The translations under genes and the position numbers were made by a program. Positions 45,405-55,761 of a stretch of 64,000 bases of DNA are shown in pieces (within the stretch, counting starts at the first letter, position 1; each line of letters begins with the position of its first letter). Source of the stretch: Podospora bellae-mahoneyi (Eukaryota > Ascomycota > Sordariomycetes > Sordariales > Podosporaceae); assembly GCF_035222275.1 (NCBI RefSeq), contig NW_026946359.1, positions 4,836,001 to 4,900,000 on the forward strand. Direction: 5' to 3'. Under the pieces are notes generated by a model. It had not been told where the DNA came from, ran no database searches, and saw only the letters and a list, made by a program, of their open reading frames with translations.

Positions 45405-47049
45405 TCAAGGCCTGTGCCGTTCATAGGCCTCGGCCTCCTCTTGCTGCCTCTCCACGAGCTCGATGACCTCTTGGCTGTAGAGGTCCTTGAGAGACTTGTC
45501 GCCCAAAAGCACCTCTTTCTGATGCCTGACAGCCTCCTCCTTGGTCATGCAGACCAAGTCACGGAGCCTGAGGTTGGAAGACTTTTGCTCGTCTTTGCCC
45601 TCGCCGATGCGGACGAGGGTGGTGGTGGCGGGCTTCCTCCACCGGATGAGCATGAGCTTTGTGGGGACGCCGGTCACGGCACTTCTGCCTCTGAAGGCCT
45701 CTTCGACCAAGAAGGCGATGTCTCCGGGTGTGATGGGCACCTTGAGACCGACGCAGACGTCGGTGCGGCCTCCTTCGATCATGCGCACCACCTTCTCCTC
45801 GCTGGCCTGAACGTAGGCGAGGATGGCCTCGTACATCTTGTCGCGGGCCTTGGCGGGTTGGTAGTCCATTGGGTAGCCTGAGCGGTTGTTAGCGTGTGTC
45901 GGTTTCAGCGAGGGGTAGAGACAGTGAAAATCAGCTTACCGGTAATCTTCAAAATGACATGATTCGCAGCCACATATCCAAAAACCGCCGGCATAGTTCC
46001 CAACACGGGCAGAATCCTCACCCTAAAATCCGGCAGCGCACCCAAATCCCTGACATCCCCCTTCTTGAACTCCTCCTCCGACAGCGGCAAAAGCGCCGCC
46101 TTGCCCTCGCCCATCTTCTCGGTCGAGTACACCACCGGAATCCCGCTCGTGACCCCCAAAAGCTTCAGCTTCCTCCTCGTCGCCCTGGAAAGCCCATCCT
46201 CGAAACTCGCCCCGATATCCCCCACCATCACCCTGGTGGGATCGCTCTTCGTGCCCGCCCCCATGGCCGAAATCACAGGCAGCCCATTGTCGTGACAGTA
46301 CTTGAGCAGCTCGACCTTGCTCTCAATGTTGTCAATTGCATCAATCACAAAATCCGGCCTCTGCCCGCCTTCCCAATCCCCGAGTAGATCCCCCGCCACC
46401 GACCCATCAAACTTTTGAAGCCTCAGATCAAACTTTGTCCACGGTGTTATGGCGCACAACCTGCGCTGGAGACACTGGACTTTGGGGAGACCGACGTCTG
46501 CGAGGGTGGCGACGGCGTGACGATTGAGAGAGGAGAGGGTGACTTGGTCAAAGTCGATGAGGCGGATTTTGCTCACGCCGGAGCGGGAGAGGGCAGCGCA
46601 GGCGTGGGAGCCGACGCCGCCGCAGCCGACGATGATCACGAAGGCATTGCGGAGTTTGGAGAGGCCTTGGTCGGAGAGGAAGACGCGGTTGCGGGCGAGC
46701 TGCTCGAGGACGAGCTCGTCGTCGAAGTCGCCTGCTTGGGCGCGCTGGGCGAGGAGGAAGTTGTGTTCGTCTTCTTTGTCGGGTTTGGGGAGGGGGCCGA
46801 CGCGGGTGAGCTAGGGGGAGGCGGATGTTAGCGGTTTTTGGGTGTGGGAGAGGGCCAGGGGGGAGGGGGGTTTACTTTTTGGACACCGGATTCGTCGTCG
46901 CCTGGGTTGGGGATGGACTGCTTTAAGCGGTTGAGCCGTGAGTCTTTTTGGAGTCGTTGGTAGCTAAGGATTGCGCCGGCGGCGACGGCTGCGGAGACGA
47001 CGGCTGTTGCGGCTAGTTGCACCTTGTTGTTGCTGGTGAGGGATGACAT
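45405..47049 (-). CDS. tcd1: tRNA threonylcarbamoyladenosine dehydratase (Tcd1/Tcd2 type)
   Basis: Predicted 505 residues; minus-strand exons 47049-46876, 46810-45940 and 45877-45405. It uses ATP to dehydrate t6A37 of tRNA to the cyclic form ct6A. The E1-like/ThiF fold is clear: nucleotide-binding VIIVGCGGVGSHACAALSRS, then GVSKIRLIDFDQVTLSSLNR, and DFVIDAIDNIESKVELLKYC, AMGAGTKSDPTRVMVGDI. The first 30 residues include a hydrophobic segment (LAATAVVSAAVAAGAILSY), an N-terminal anchor as in yeast Tcd proteins of the mitochondrial outer membrane. The C-terminal 150 residues are a fungal extension ending in a charged helix (VIELVERQQEEAEAYERHR). Which of the two yeast paralogues it matches is not decidable here. 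Confidence 0.9.
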
Positions 47050-48077
47050 TGTGGATGTGGGAGAAGAGTAATTTGATGGGGTATCACGTTGATTAGGTGT
47101 TCATTGCATCATTTCCTCGTATATATGGTAGAAAGCCAGATGAAGGTGCGCAGCGCTTGGATATTGGCCCGAAATACTTTGGTATGCTGTCGCAAAACTC
47201 GACTTTTTGGCCGCAAAAAAGTGATCCAAACTTTCTCCAGTTGGGTTTCGTCATTGGCGTTGAGACAAGGATCTAAGCCTTAGTTGCCTGCCGGATGTTT
47301 GTGAGCTGATAGCCAAGTGACACTATCCCTACCTGGGTTAGAGGCGATCTTAAGCTCCGGCATTCTGGCCTCCTGTTGACGCCGTTGGTGTTGGTGTCTT
47401 TTCCAACGTCCAACTGCGTTCTTTCACAGTTAATCAAAACCTCAATAAACTCACTCTGAACTTTTTTTTGCCTCGGATTTCCCGGTTGTGATGTTTAGAA
47501 TCCTGGACCCGAACACGATATGAGGCTTCTCGCATTCGGGATTTGAACCCCTACAAGAGACAACACACAGTTTTCACAAGGGTCTTCTTGCTCGCAATCG
47601 CATTCGGGTTCGCCTCATGTGGAGCAATGGAACCTCCAGAACTGACCTCCAACATGGAACCCCGCGTTGCCGTTCACCGCAGACGATTCAAAGCCAACGA
47701 TCACTGTTGGCTGTCACATGCAGCTCTAGATCCAACCGTCTCAGGAAACTGAACAGACTACAATCGTGCATATCCAGGAGAGAGCTTCTGAAGCTTCGGC
47801 CACCAATCGACCCGGGGAGGTATGCTTAAGGGTCAGTTCATCAGTGATAGGTCCCAATTGGAGAGCCTCCATAACCATGCCTATCCCCGCAAATGCAACC
47901 CAGCATGCGATGAAGAGGGGTCATGGTGGACCAGATTCCCCTGAGCAAAGTCAGCTGAGCTCAGGGGCTGTTCTACATACATATAAGAAGGACCTATCTT
48001 GCAGTGCCAGTTCATATTTCGCAGGTAGATTTTACCAGATAACAATTGCATCACTATCCTCAACCTCACCCCACAAA
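47050..48077. other. intergenic region
   Basis: About 1 kb between the divergent Tcd and dehydrogenase genes. A B-box-like GGTTCAAATCC is on the minus strand at 47539-47549, but no tRNA fold fits. The open frame runs upstream of 48078 without family likeness. Confidence 0.45.
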
Positions 48078-48848
48078 ATGGCCAAGACAGTCCTCATCAC
48101 CGGTGCCGCTGGCGGTCTCGGAAAGGCAATCGCCGATGCTTTCCTCGCCGGCGGTGCCAATGTTGCCGTGTGCGACGTCAACCCTCAGCGAATCACGGCT
48201 GTCGAAGAGGAATGGACCAAGTCCTATGACGGCAAATTCCTCGCTCAACAAGCCGACGTAACAGACGAGGCCGCTGTCCAAATTCTTGTCGATGCCACTG
48301 TCTCCAAATTCGGCCGCCTGGACGTTTTAATCAACAACGCCGGCGTCATGGATGACTTCTCTCCCGTGGGCGCATGCTCCAAGGAGACATGGGACCGTGT
48401 CCTCAACATCAACCTCAACGGGCCATACACCACCTCCAAGGTCGCCATCGCCCAGTTCGAGAAGCAAGATCCCGTCGGTGGCATCATCATCAACATGGGC
48501 TCCAACGCCAGCATCCATGGATTCAAGGCCGGAGCGGCTTACACAGTATCCAAGGCTGGTGTCATGGCGTTGACCAAGAACACGGCCGGCTTCTACGGGC
48601 CAAAGGGTATCTACAGCATCGCATTGCTTCTGGGCGGCATGAACACCAACATTACTGATGCCTTCGCCAAGGGCATGCACATGGAGGCGTTCCAAGCCAT
48701 CTCTGCTTCTCAGTCGCCTGCGGGTCTCGAGAAAATGGTGCCTATTGAGAGCGTGGCCAAGTATTGCGTGTTTTTGTCGGAGAAGGATATTGCGACGAGC
48801 GCAAATGGGTCTTGCGTTGTGTTTAACAATAACTGGCCTGAGGCGTAA
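48078..48848 (+). CDS. short-chain dehydrogenase/reductase (SDR)
   Basis: Predicted 256 residues, intronless. Classical SDR: NAD(P)-binding TGAAGGLG at residues 8-15, NNAG near 91-94, catalytic Ser in INMGSNAS, and YTVSK (Y-x3-K) thirteen residues on. The cofactor loop after the second strand has an Asp (VAVCDVNPQ), which favours NAD(H) over NADP(H) by the usual rule. The substrate-binding segment GIYSIALLLGGMNTNITDAF departs from the common PG motif, so the substrate cannot be inferred. The ATG at 48078 directly precedes the first beta-strand (AKTVLITGAAG); the longer open frame upstream is leader. Confidence 0.88.
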   Translation: MAKTVLITGAAGGLGKAIADAFLAGGANVAVCDVNPQRITAVEEEWTKSYDGKFLAQQADVTDEAAVQILVDATVSKFGRLDVLINNAGVMDDFSPVGACSKETWDRVLNINLNGPYTTSKVAIAQFEKQDPVGGIIINMGSNASIHGFKAGAAYTVSKAGVMALTKNTAGFYGPKGIYSIALLLGGMNTNITDAFAKGMHMEAFQAISASQSPAGLEKMVPIESVAKYCVFLSEKDIATSANGSCVVFNNNWPEA

Positions 48849-49464
48849 ATGCGGGGTGCAAGGGAGTGCTGTGAGGAAAAGGGGCAAAGTAAACAAAGCG
48901 TGTAATTGTATGATACCTTGTTGATAGCACATGAATGACATGAGCATTATAACACAATTTTCAAACTGGGAGACGGATTGCATGAAGGAGTTTATTAGTA
49001 TTTCTCAATGAACAATCCTGTCTTCATGGAACTTTTGTTTTTACTGATTTCACACGAGAAACGACTATCCATGGCGTAGTGAAGGGAGTCCCTGTCCACC
49101 TTGTGTCACCTTCATTCCAGCATATAACGAGTGTGGATCAAGGGAAAGCTAAAGTTGTTATAAGAATACCGTTTGTCATTTCCATCATCGGTAAGGGGTG
49201 CTAACCAAGGCAGACTAACCTACAAAACGAGAAGACTCAGCATTCCAACAAAAGAAAAATACAAATCAGGTGGGTTTACAACAGGGAGCCCGGCAAGAAA
49301 ACAAGTGCCAGTGCACTGAGACATATCAGAGAAATCCCAGATTCCATCCACCCGTTTCCTTCATACGCTCATAGATTGTCGTAAAATCCACCCCGTCAAA
49401 GTTGTCGCTATTGTCCCAGAGAGAGCTTTGTCTGAATGCCGACTGTGAATACCAATGAAGGCAT
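48849..49464. other. convergent 3' region
   Basis: About 620 bases between the dehydrogenase and the secreted protein gene; no gene is seen. Confidence 0.5.
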
Positions 49465-50009
49465 TTACAAGTAAGAGTAAGGCAAGCAGTAAGGGCTCTT
49501 GTTGGCCAAATTGAACTCGCACCTCTCCCTCTTGCCGCAGGAGCCGCCGTACTGTTATCGTAATGTCAGCCATGCTCCATCGTTATTATCGTTGTCATGA
49601 GTAAACTTACCACCCACTCCCCCAAAACGTTGCATACCTTCCACCCACTCCCCTTCCTCTCGGACCATTCGCAGGCGTAGCTGCCAGGCTTGCACTTGAA
49701 CCCCTGAGGGAGAGGAGCGGGCTTGTTGCTGTTGCCCTTGCCCCAGCCCTTGCCCTTGCCCTTGCCGAAGGGGAGAATCTCGATGGTGGGGTCGATGATG
49801 GAGATCTCGACAATGTCCTGGCCCTTGCCGCCCTTGCCCTTGCCGACAACGAGGGGGGAGACCTCCTCGAGGGTCCAGTCGAGGTCCTCCCAGTTGGGCC
49901 ACTCGGGCCAGTCAGCCTGGGCGGCGGCCATCTCTTGGGTGGCGGCCATCTCGGCGATGGCGACGGAGAGGGTGGCGGCGAGGGCGGCGGCGAGGGAGGT
50001 GACCTTCAT
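49465..50009 (-). CDS. small secreted protein with Gly/Lys repeats and six-cysteine module
   Basis: Predicted 161 residues; minus-strand exons 50009-49611 and 49551-49465, phase 0. Signal peptide MKVTSLAAALAATLSVAIA. The mature part has an acidic Trp-rich stretch (DWPEWPNWEDLDW), two Gly/Lys repeats (GKGKGGKGQ and FGKGKGKGWGKGNSN), and a C-terminal module of about 60 residues with six cysteines in KCKPGSYACEWS, GWKVCNVLGEWV, YGGSCGKRERCEF, and SPYCLPY. This resembles short cysteine-rich modules seen in fungal secreted proteins, often with a polysaccharide-binding role, but I cannot name the family. It lies head-to-head with no close gene. It may be an effector-like or cell-wall protein; function unproven. 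Confidence 0.75.
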
Positions 50010-50695
50010 ATTGAAGAGAGCTAAAGGATTGGGTTGTTGAGGGAATGTGTTTAGGCTGGTTGGCTTTGGAAGGAATGAGCTGATGACTGAGGTGATGATG
50101 AGGATGGTGGTGAGGAAAAGAAAATGAGGTGCTCAACGGGAGAGATGGCGAGTTTTTTTATATCTTTTAGGTCCCTATAATTCTCACATGCACAGAACAT
50201 TCTTTTTTTTTTTCTTTTCTTTGCTCTTCATAACAAACAACAGAGCAATCTGAGGTAGCGGTGTTGGTGCCATGGCAGATGAGGAATGTCAAGAATGCTC
50301 GTTCCTGGCTGGATGTCTCGCTTACCCCTGAATATCCCCAACAACCTTGGCTGACCGACCACTACCGACAATTCTGTTGCGTTCCTGACTGAATCACTTT
50401 TACATCATTCAGATCTAATCGTCAGGTAGAGGTCCTCGTGCAAGAGGCTATATCTAGCTGGTAAACGTGAAAGACAACAGCTGAACGGGACAAAAGGCCC
50501 GATTTACCCAGATTTTTCAGCATTGAGTTCTCAAGTGATCAAGTCATGAGTGTATTTCCAAAACATGGCGGGCATCATGTCCCGATACGAGCCACTAGCC
50601 GAGTTCAAAAGTCTAGATCTCTCTGGGCGGGTTGTGCTCCGAAACGCTATCCATGCCAGATCGGATCGCCGGGACATCCCATTCTTCCCCGCCCA
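50010..50695. other. intergenic region
   Basis: About 690 bases: the secreted protein's promoter and the acyl-CoA synthetase 3' region. A T-run at about 50203-50216 is seen, no gene. Confidence 0.5.
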
Positions 50696-52804
50696 TCATT
50701 GTTGTTGCTTCCTCTCCTCCGCCTCCAGCAACCACCTCTTCGCCATATCCCTCAACTTGAACTTCTGAATCTTCCCACTCGCTGTCTTGGGGTACTCCCT
50801 CACAAACCAAACATGCTTCGGCACCAAATGCGCGCTCAGCCGACTCCTCACCCACTCCCTCACCATTTCCGCAGTCAACACCTTCTTGCCCTCCTCCCCA
50901 ACATCCTTATCACTCTCCATCCCTTCCATCTCCACCCCGACCCCCTCATGCGCAATCACAAACGCGCCCACACTCTCCCCGTGCCTGTCACACGGCACCC
51001 CAACCACGCTTACCTCGGCGACGTACTCATGCTGAAACAAACAGTTCTCAATCTCCAGCGGATGGATATTCTCCCCTCCCCTGATAATCAAATCCTTAAT
51101 CCTCCCTGTGATAGCCACATAGCCCTCCTCATCCATACTCGCCTCATCCCCGCTGTACATCCAGACCCTCTCCTGTCCATCCTCATCCCGTTCCGCCACC
51201 CTCACCTCGTTCGTCCTCCCCTCGTCCCCCCAGTACCCCTTCATAACCAAATACCCCGCCGCCGCCAACTCCCCCTTCTCCCCAATCGGCAATATCCTCC
51301 CCTTATTCTCCGGGTCAACAATCTTGACCGTCGTATGCGGCATCACCCTGCCCACCGTACTCGTCCTCTTCTCGAACGGATCATCAGGCGTAGTCATGCA
51401 GCTCACCGGGCTCGTCTCCGTCATCCCATAGCAAATCACCAGGTCCTCCAACCCAAAAGTGGCGTAAATCTTGTGCATCAAACTCTGCGGCACCGAACTC
51501 CCCGCCGCGATCCCCTTTTTCAGCAACGGGAACGCCTTCTCGCCCTTTTGTAAGTTCTCGTAGACGGGCCGTAGATAATTCTTTCGATGTTTCGGGTTGG
51601 CGAGCTCCTCAAACATGGACACAAACATTGTTGCCACCCCGTACAGACCCGTGGCTTTTTCCTTGTGGGCCATGACGATCGTGGCGGCTGGGTCAAAGGC
51701 CGGGGAGGGGAACATGATTTCTGCCCCCGTGGTCGCGCAGGCCATGTACCCCAGGATGCAGCCAAAGCAGTGGAACAAGGGAGGGGGGCAGATGATTCGA
51801 TCCGAGGGGTCGAGACCCATACGCTGGGCGATGAGGTGGCCGTTGTTGAGGATGTTTTCGTGGGTGAGCATCGCTGCTTTGGGGTGGGAGGTGGTGCCCG
51901 AGGTGAATTGGATGTTGATTGTTTCTGACGGGGAAAGGGGGGAGTCGGGGATGATGGGGTCGATGTGTTTCGCGTCGTGGAGCCATATGGTGTCGAACGG
52001 GGTGAGGGATGGGTATTCCGAGATCTTTGGGGGGCTGGGGAAGTGTGTTTTTGAGTTGTCCACGACGATTACTTTTTCGAGGCTTTTCACTGTTGGGCTT
52101 TTGATGGTGCCTGTGGTGAGGTCTGGGACGATGGTCTTGAGTAAGGGTATGTTACTTCTTCCTTGGCCGGGCTTGTATGCGAGGTCTGTCATGGCGTTGA
52201 TGATGAGGAGTTTGACCTCGAGATGGTTTAGGGCAGCTGTGACTTGCTCAGCGTTGAACTGAGGGTTCAGCGGGACGAGAATAGCGCCTAATTTGTAGAC
52301 TGCATAGGTGAGGGCAGCAAACTCCCAGCAGTTTCCCAGGCTGACAGCAACTCTGTCGCCTTTCTGGACTCCTTGCGCTCGCAACGAATGTGCGAGGATG
52401 TTGGAGATGGAGTCAAGTTCTCGGTAGGTGAGGGTACGCGGGTTCCAGTGGACTTCATAGCCCAGCAAGGACTTGTTCACGTTGCGAATGGCAGGCACAC
52501 TGGTCACTGCCCTATGGTCGGCGTATTTCTCCGCCATGGTATTGAAGTGTTCGGGGATGGTCATTCTCAGTAATGGAACCTGATCGTGAGATCTCGGATT
52601 AGCAGACGGAACATCTTGGTCAAGGGAAATGCGACTTACATGACGACGCCCTTCACTGATGCTCCTTGCCAAACCACTGCTTCTCCGCACACCCAACTTT
52701 CCAACGCCTAGCCATCTCGTCTTGATGCGACTGCAAGGCAGGCTCGCACGCCTTCGCAGCAGCACCAGAGCCGTTTGAGTCTCTGGCACCAACTGGAATC
52801 TCAT
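50696..52804 (-). CDS. acyl-CoA synthetase-like AMP-forming enzyme (ACSF2-like)
   Basis: Predicted 682 residues; minus-strand exons 52804-52640 and 52579-50696. It activates a carboxylic acid as acyl-AMP and then acyl-CoA. ANL-family motifs: P-loop FTSGTTSHPKAAMLTHENIL, then ICPPPLFHCFGCILGYM, YGMTETSPVSCM, YSGDEASMDEEGYVAITGRI, followed by KDLIIRGGENIHPLEIE, and the C-terminal catalytic Lys in KTASGKIQKFKLRD. The first 50 residues are arginine-rich without acids (ALVLLRRRASLPCSRIKTRW), a probable mitochondrial presequence. The intron 52639-52580 is 60 bases with a CTAAT branch-like site. It resembles ACSF2-type medium-chain synthetases; the exact acid is not visible. The N-terminus lacks an SKL end, so peroxisomes are less likely. 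Confidence 0.9.
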   Translation of the reverse strand: MRFQLVPETQTALVLLRRRASLPCSRIKTRWLGVGKLGVRRSSGLARSISEGRRHVSRISLDQDVPSANPRSHDQVPLLRMTIPEHFNTMAEKYADHRAVTSVPAIRNVNKSLLGYEVHWNPRTLTYRELDSISNILAHSLRAQGVQKGDRVAVSLGNCWEFAALTYAVYKLGAILVPLNPQFNAEQVTAALNHLEVKLLIINAMTDLAYKPGQGRSNIPLLKTIVPDLTTGTIKSPTVKSLEKVIVVDNSKTHFPSPPKISEYPSLTPFDTIWLHDAKHIDPIIPDSPLSPSETINIQFTSGTTSHPKAAMLTHENILNNGHLIAQRMGLDPSDRIICPPPLFHCFGCILGYMACATTGAEIMFPSPAFDPAATIVMAHKEKATGLYGVATMFVSMFEELANPKHRKNYLRPVYENLQKGEKAFPLLKKGIAAGSSVPQSLMHKIYATFGLEDLVICYGMTETSPVSCMTTPDDPFEKRTSTVGRVMPHTTVKIVDPENKGRILPIGEKGELAAAGYLVMKGYWGDEGRTNEVRVAERDEDGQERVWMYSGDEASMDEEGYVAITGRIKDLIIRGGENIHPLEIENCLFQHEYVAEVSVVGVPCDRHGESVGAFVIAHEGVGVEMEGMESDKDVGEEGKKVLTAEMVREWVRSRLSAHLVPKHVWFVREYPKTASGKIQKFKLRDMAKRWLLEAEERKQQQ

Positions 52805-53482
52805 CGCGCTCTCTCCCACAGAATCTGGCTGAGGCAATAGAAGAGCCAGAAAGTCAAATATTTGGTAAAATAAAGTATATTTGCTTCGGTGATTCAACCA
52901 AGTACTCGACAAGTGTGCTCAAGGAGGTCTGTAACAAAGCAAGTTGCAAGAACACACCCACCCCCCCTCACGAACCGAAGCCATGGTGTTCTCTTTGCCT
53001 CGGGGTAGGTAGACAGACGAGCTGCCGATCACCAAGGCCTGTCTGGGAAGGTAACCAAGATTCCCCCTCACTCACCCTGCCCGTTGGACGTACCCCCCTG
53101 AAAATGCGGGGTACAGTCGCCTCATCGATCACCCACCCGTGCCACCCCAACCAGCCGCTTCCAGTTGTTTGTTGAATAGGATGGAGGGTGTGGGATCCAA
53201 GCGATGGTGTTTACCCTGACAATCAGTTGCCTCTGGTTATCTTGATGTGACGGGTTTGGAGATACCGTCCAGATGGAAAGCGGCGCTTAAAATGGGGGTT
53301 TCTTTCTGTTGGTAATGAGGGAGATAGATAGATAACGAGCTCCACACTGGGGATTTACACACCCTTTGACTGCTATTCACCAAGTTCTTTGATAGTCTCT
53401 ACCTTGTCAATTCTCACTCCCAGACTCCCACTTTACATTTGCTTTCAGTTATATTTTCCCAAGCCTTCCTCAGTCTCGCAAC
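52805..53482. other. divergent promoter region
   Basis: About 680 bases between the acyl-CoA synthetase and the cyclotransferase-like gene. No gene is seen. Confidence 0.5.
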
Positions 53483-54137
53483 ATGTCCACCACCACATCT
53501 AACAGCCCCAACCCAAACCCCAACACCCCCGCAGCGCCTAGTGGGCCCGGCTCCACCAAAATCGCGGGGAAGCTGGAGTTGCTGTCCCGGCAGAACCGCT
53601 ACCAACCGCCGCTATCGTCATCATCATCAGCCCGCTCCTCCCTCTTCCCAATCCACCTCGGCCTCTTCGCCTACGGCACATTAACCGTCGATGCGGTGAT
53701 GCACGCCCTGCTAGACCGGGTGCCGCCGTCAACGCTGACTTCAGCACCCGGGTGGAGAGCAGCTGGCTTGCCGGGTTTACCGTACTTCTTCCCCCTCGTC
53801 TTCCCCTGAGTTGAGGGTTGTGTCCTAACAAAGAGACAGATACCCAGGGCTTGTCGCCGACCCGACAAGTGTGGCACCAGGGAGGGCCTACAATGACCTC
53901 ACAGAGCGAGAATGGGCCATTTTGGACTCTTTTGAGAATCCAAAGTACGACGTCGCGCGGGTCACTCTTGCCAGTGGCGCTGAAGCGCTGGCCTATATCT
54001 GGCCTGCTGATCCCCCTGCGCTGACGACCACTTGGACGGTTGACTTCATCGATACTGAAGGCATGGAAGACTACCTAGCCATGTGTTTGGAATTCAGGCA
54101 GGACTGGGAGGAGAGCCAGATGTCAAAGACTTCCTGA
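53483..54137 (+). CDS. gamma-glutamylcyclotransferase-like (AIG2-like) protein
   Basis: Predicted 198 residues; exons 53483-53781 and 53840-54137, with a 58-base intron and a CCTAAC branch-like site, joined in phase (GLPGLP-YPGLVADP). Family signs: LFAYGTLTVDAVMHALLDR near residue 61 (substrate-binding YGTL), GWRAAGLPGLPYPGLV, and AYNDLTEREWAILDSFENPK with an acidic residue in the usual place for the catalytic Glu, then YDVARVTLASGAEALAYIWP. The family covers enzymes that cyclise gamma-glutamyl amino acids or amines, and some members without a known reaction. The first 55 residues are Ser/Pro-rich and disordered. Convergent with och1. Confidence 0.85.
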
Positions 54138-54564
54138 TCCTGTCAGAGTTAGATATTCAACAACGCTATCACCAGCGGTCTATTGCGTCTCCATCGTCTA
54201 GATCGCTAGACAAATAAGAGACAGGTTAGCCCAAAAGAGCCCCCTGTTTAACCTGGCGGTGTACGCCTTCCTTCCCCCTCCAAAATGAGCCACGGTAGAC
54301 TGCAAGTCTAACCGTCGGATTCCATGAGGTTTATGTACATCCCTTTTGCGTACAGCATATGTCGCGTTCGTCCACCCCCGTAGCCTTTTGTACACTCTAT
54401 CCCCGCCCATATTCCTTGAAATTTCAAGACCCCAGAACTAAGCTGGGTATGCAGCGTAGAAACACAAACGCCAACCCATGCAGTAAAGTAGATTAAAAAG
54501 GAATTATGTCTCGTTCCAAGAAAAGTGAAGTTCATAATGATGCTGTGCACGATGGATGCAGCTA
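54138..54564. other. convergent 3' region
   Basis: About 430 bases between the cyclotransferase-like gene and och1. No gene is seen. Confidence 0.5.
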
Positions 54565-55761
54565 TCATTGCTCGCCAATGTGACGCTCGCTCTCAGGTTT
54601 CCATGTGCCTGTGACATCATTTGTTAGCTTCAGCCAAGACTTTGTTGAGGTTGCTGGAAAACATGGCATACCCTCGAAATCGTGCTTCACAAACGCCATA
54701 GGATCGTCGTAATCTTTGGCCCCCATCTGTTGTACACCTGGTGAGAAGCTGGTGATGGGGAGCACGATGACATCTCCCACACGTCTTGCCGTCTCCATGC
54801 CAGTAAAATTCTTCCAGTCAATCAGGCCGACCGAATTCTCCATGTCGAAGTACCGCTCGTCGTTGAAGTACCCGAAGATAATATCCGTCCAAAGGGCTGG
54901 GCCAGTAAATTCAATAACATCCTTGTCGACAACATCCTTGAGCGAACCGGCTCTCTTCCTCTTCAGGACCTGTTCCGTAATGCGGGACACCACTTCTCTC
55001 AGCACAGGGTGACCGGGCTTGCTCTGGATGGTCCACTGGCAAAACTGAATTCTTCGGCTGTACCAATCCTTCCAATCCGGACGATCCGGATCCGCCTCGA
55101 TTCCAATAACCAATCCGATCTGGTCGCGCGGGACTGATTCGGGGACCCACTCGAGCGCGCTGCGGATTGCATACGTGTCGATGTCGGAATAGATACCTCC
55201 TCTGGCGAGCAGGATCAAGTAGCGGAAGAAATCGGCCTTGAGCACAGGAAGAGGAAGCGCCTCATACGCCTCCAGAACCTCGGGAACTGATCCGTAGAGG
55301 AGACGGAGCAGGTGCACAGCAACCTGATCGGTGATGACCTCGTGGATAAACCCTGGGTGCTGCTCCGTCCATGTCGCCTCCTGCTCGCGAAAGGTAAACT
55401 CTCCGTGCGCTGGTGTCCATTTCCACGTTTGCCAAATATAAGCTGGGAATTTCGTCTCGACATCGTAGGGAAACTGGTAGGCGAGCTTCTCGTAAAGCGT
55501 CATTCTTGACATATCCTTCATCGGCTTCTGCTTCGGCGGGCCGCCCTGATGTCCGCCATTTTGTACCGCCTGGTCGTCGGCAGCTTTTTTCCCAGAAGAC
55601 ACCGTTGTTTGCGATTCCTGCATCGCGGCCTCTGCTCCGGGCTGTACTTTTGGATACTCGACAGCTGCCGCCGAGGCAGCCGGTGATGACGATCGTGTTG
55701 TGAGGAAGAGGACAGCGATGAAAAACACCGCGGCCACGAGGGCGCGGCGGAAGGTGAGCAT
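54565..55761 (-). CDS. och1: Och1-type alpha-1,6-mannosyltransferase
   Basis: Predicted 377 residues; minus-strand exons 55761-54672 and 54608-54565 with a 63-base intron. A type II Golgi protein: a cytoplasmic MLTFRRA, one membrane anchor (LVAAVFFIAVLFLTT, about 8-22), a Ser/Ala/Gln-rich stem to about 85, and a glycosyltransferase-family-32 domain. Family signs: FPAYIWQTWKWTPAHGEF, FRYLILLARGGIYSDIDTYA (DxD-type metal site), EFTGPALWTDIIFGYF and GIEADPDRPDWKDWY. The spliced end HDFEGTWKPESERHIGEQ agrees with the conserved GSWKP-like end of this family. Och1 adds the first alpha-1,6-mannose of the outer chain. Related GT32 mannosyltransferases remain possible. Confidence 0.87.
   Translation of the reverse strand: MLTFRRALVAAVFFIAVLFLTTRSSSPAASAAAVEYPKVQPGAEAAMQESQTTVSSGKKAADDQAVQNGGHQGGPPKQKPMKDMSRMTLYEKLAYQFPYDVETKFPAYIWQTWKWTPAHGEFTFREQEATWTEQHPGFIHEVITDQVAVHLLRLLYGSVPEVLEAYEALPLPVLKADFFRYLILLARGGIYSDIDTYAIRSALEWVPESVPRDQIGLVIGIEADPDRPDWKDWYSRRIQFCQWTIQSKPGHPVLREVVSRITEQVLKRKRAGSLKDVVDKDVIEFTGPALWTDIIFGYFNDERYFDMENSVGLIDWKNFTGMETARRVGDVIVLPITSFSPGVQQMGAKDYDDPMAFVKHDFEGMPCFPATSTKSWLKLTNDVTGTWKPESERHIGEQ

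Noticed and set aside
47530-47560. B-box-like GGTTCAAATCC on the minus strand, possible tRNA
   Set aside because: The flanking bases do not pair as a T-stem, and no A-box or acceptor stem is found at the right distance.
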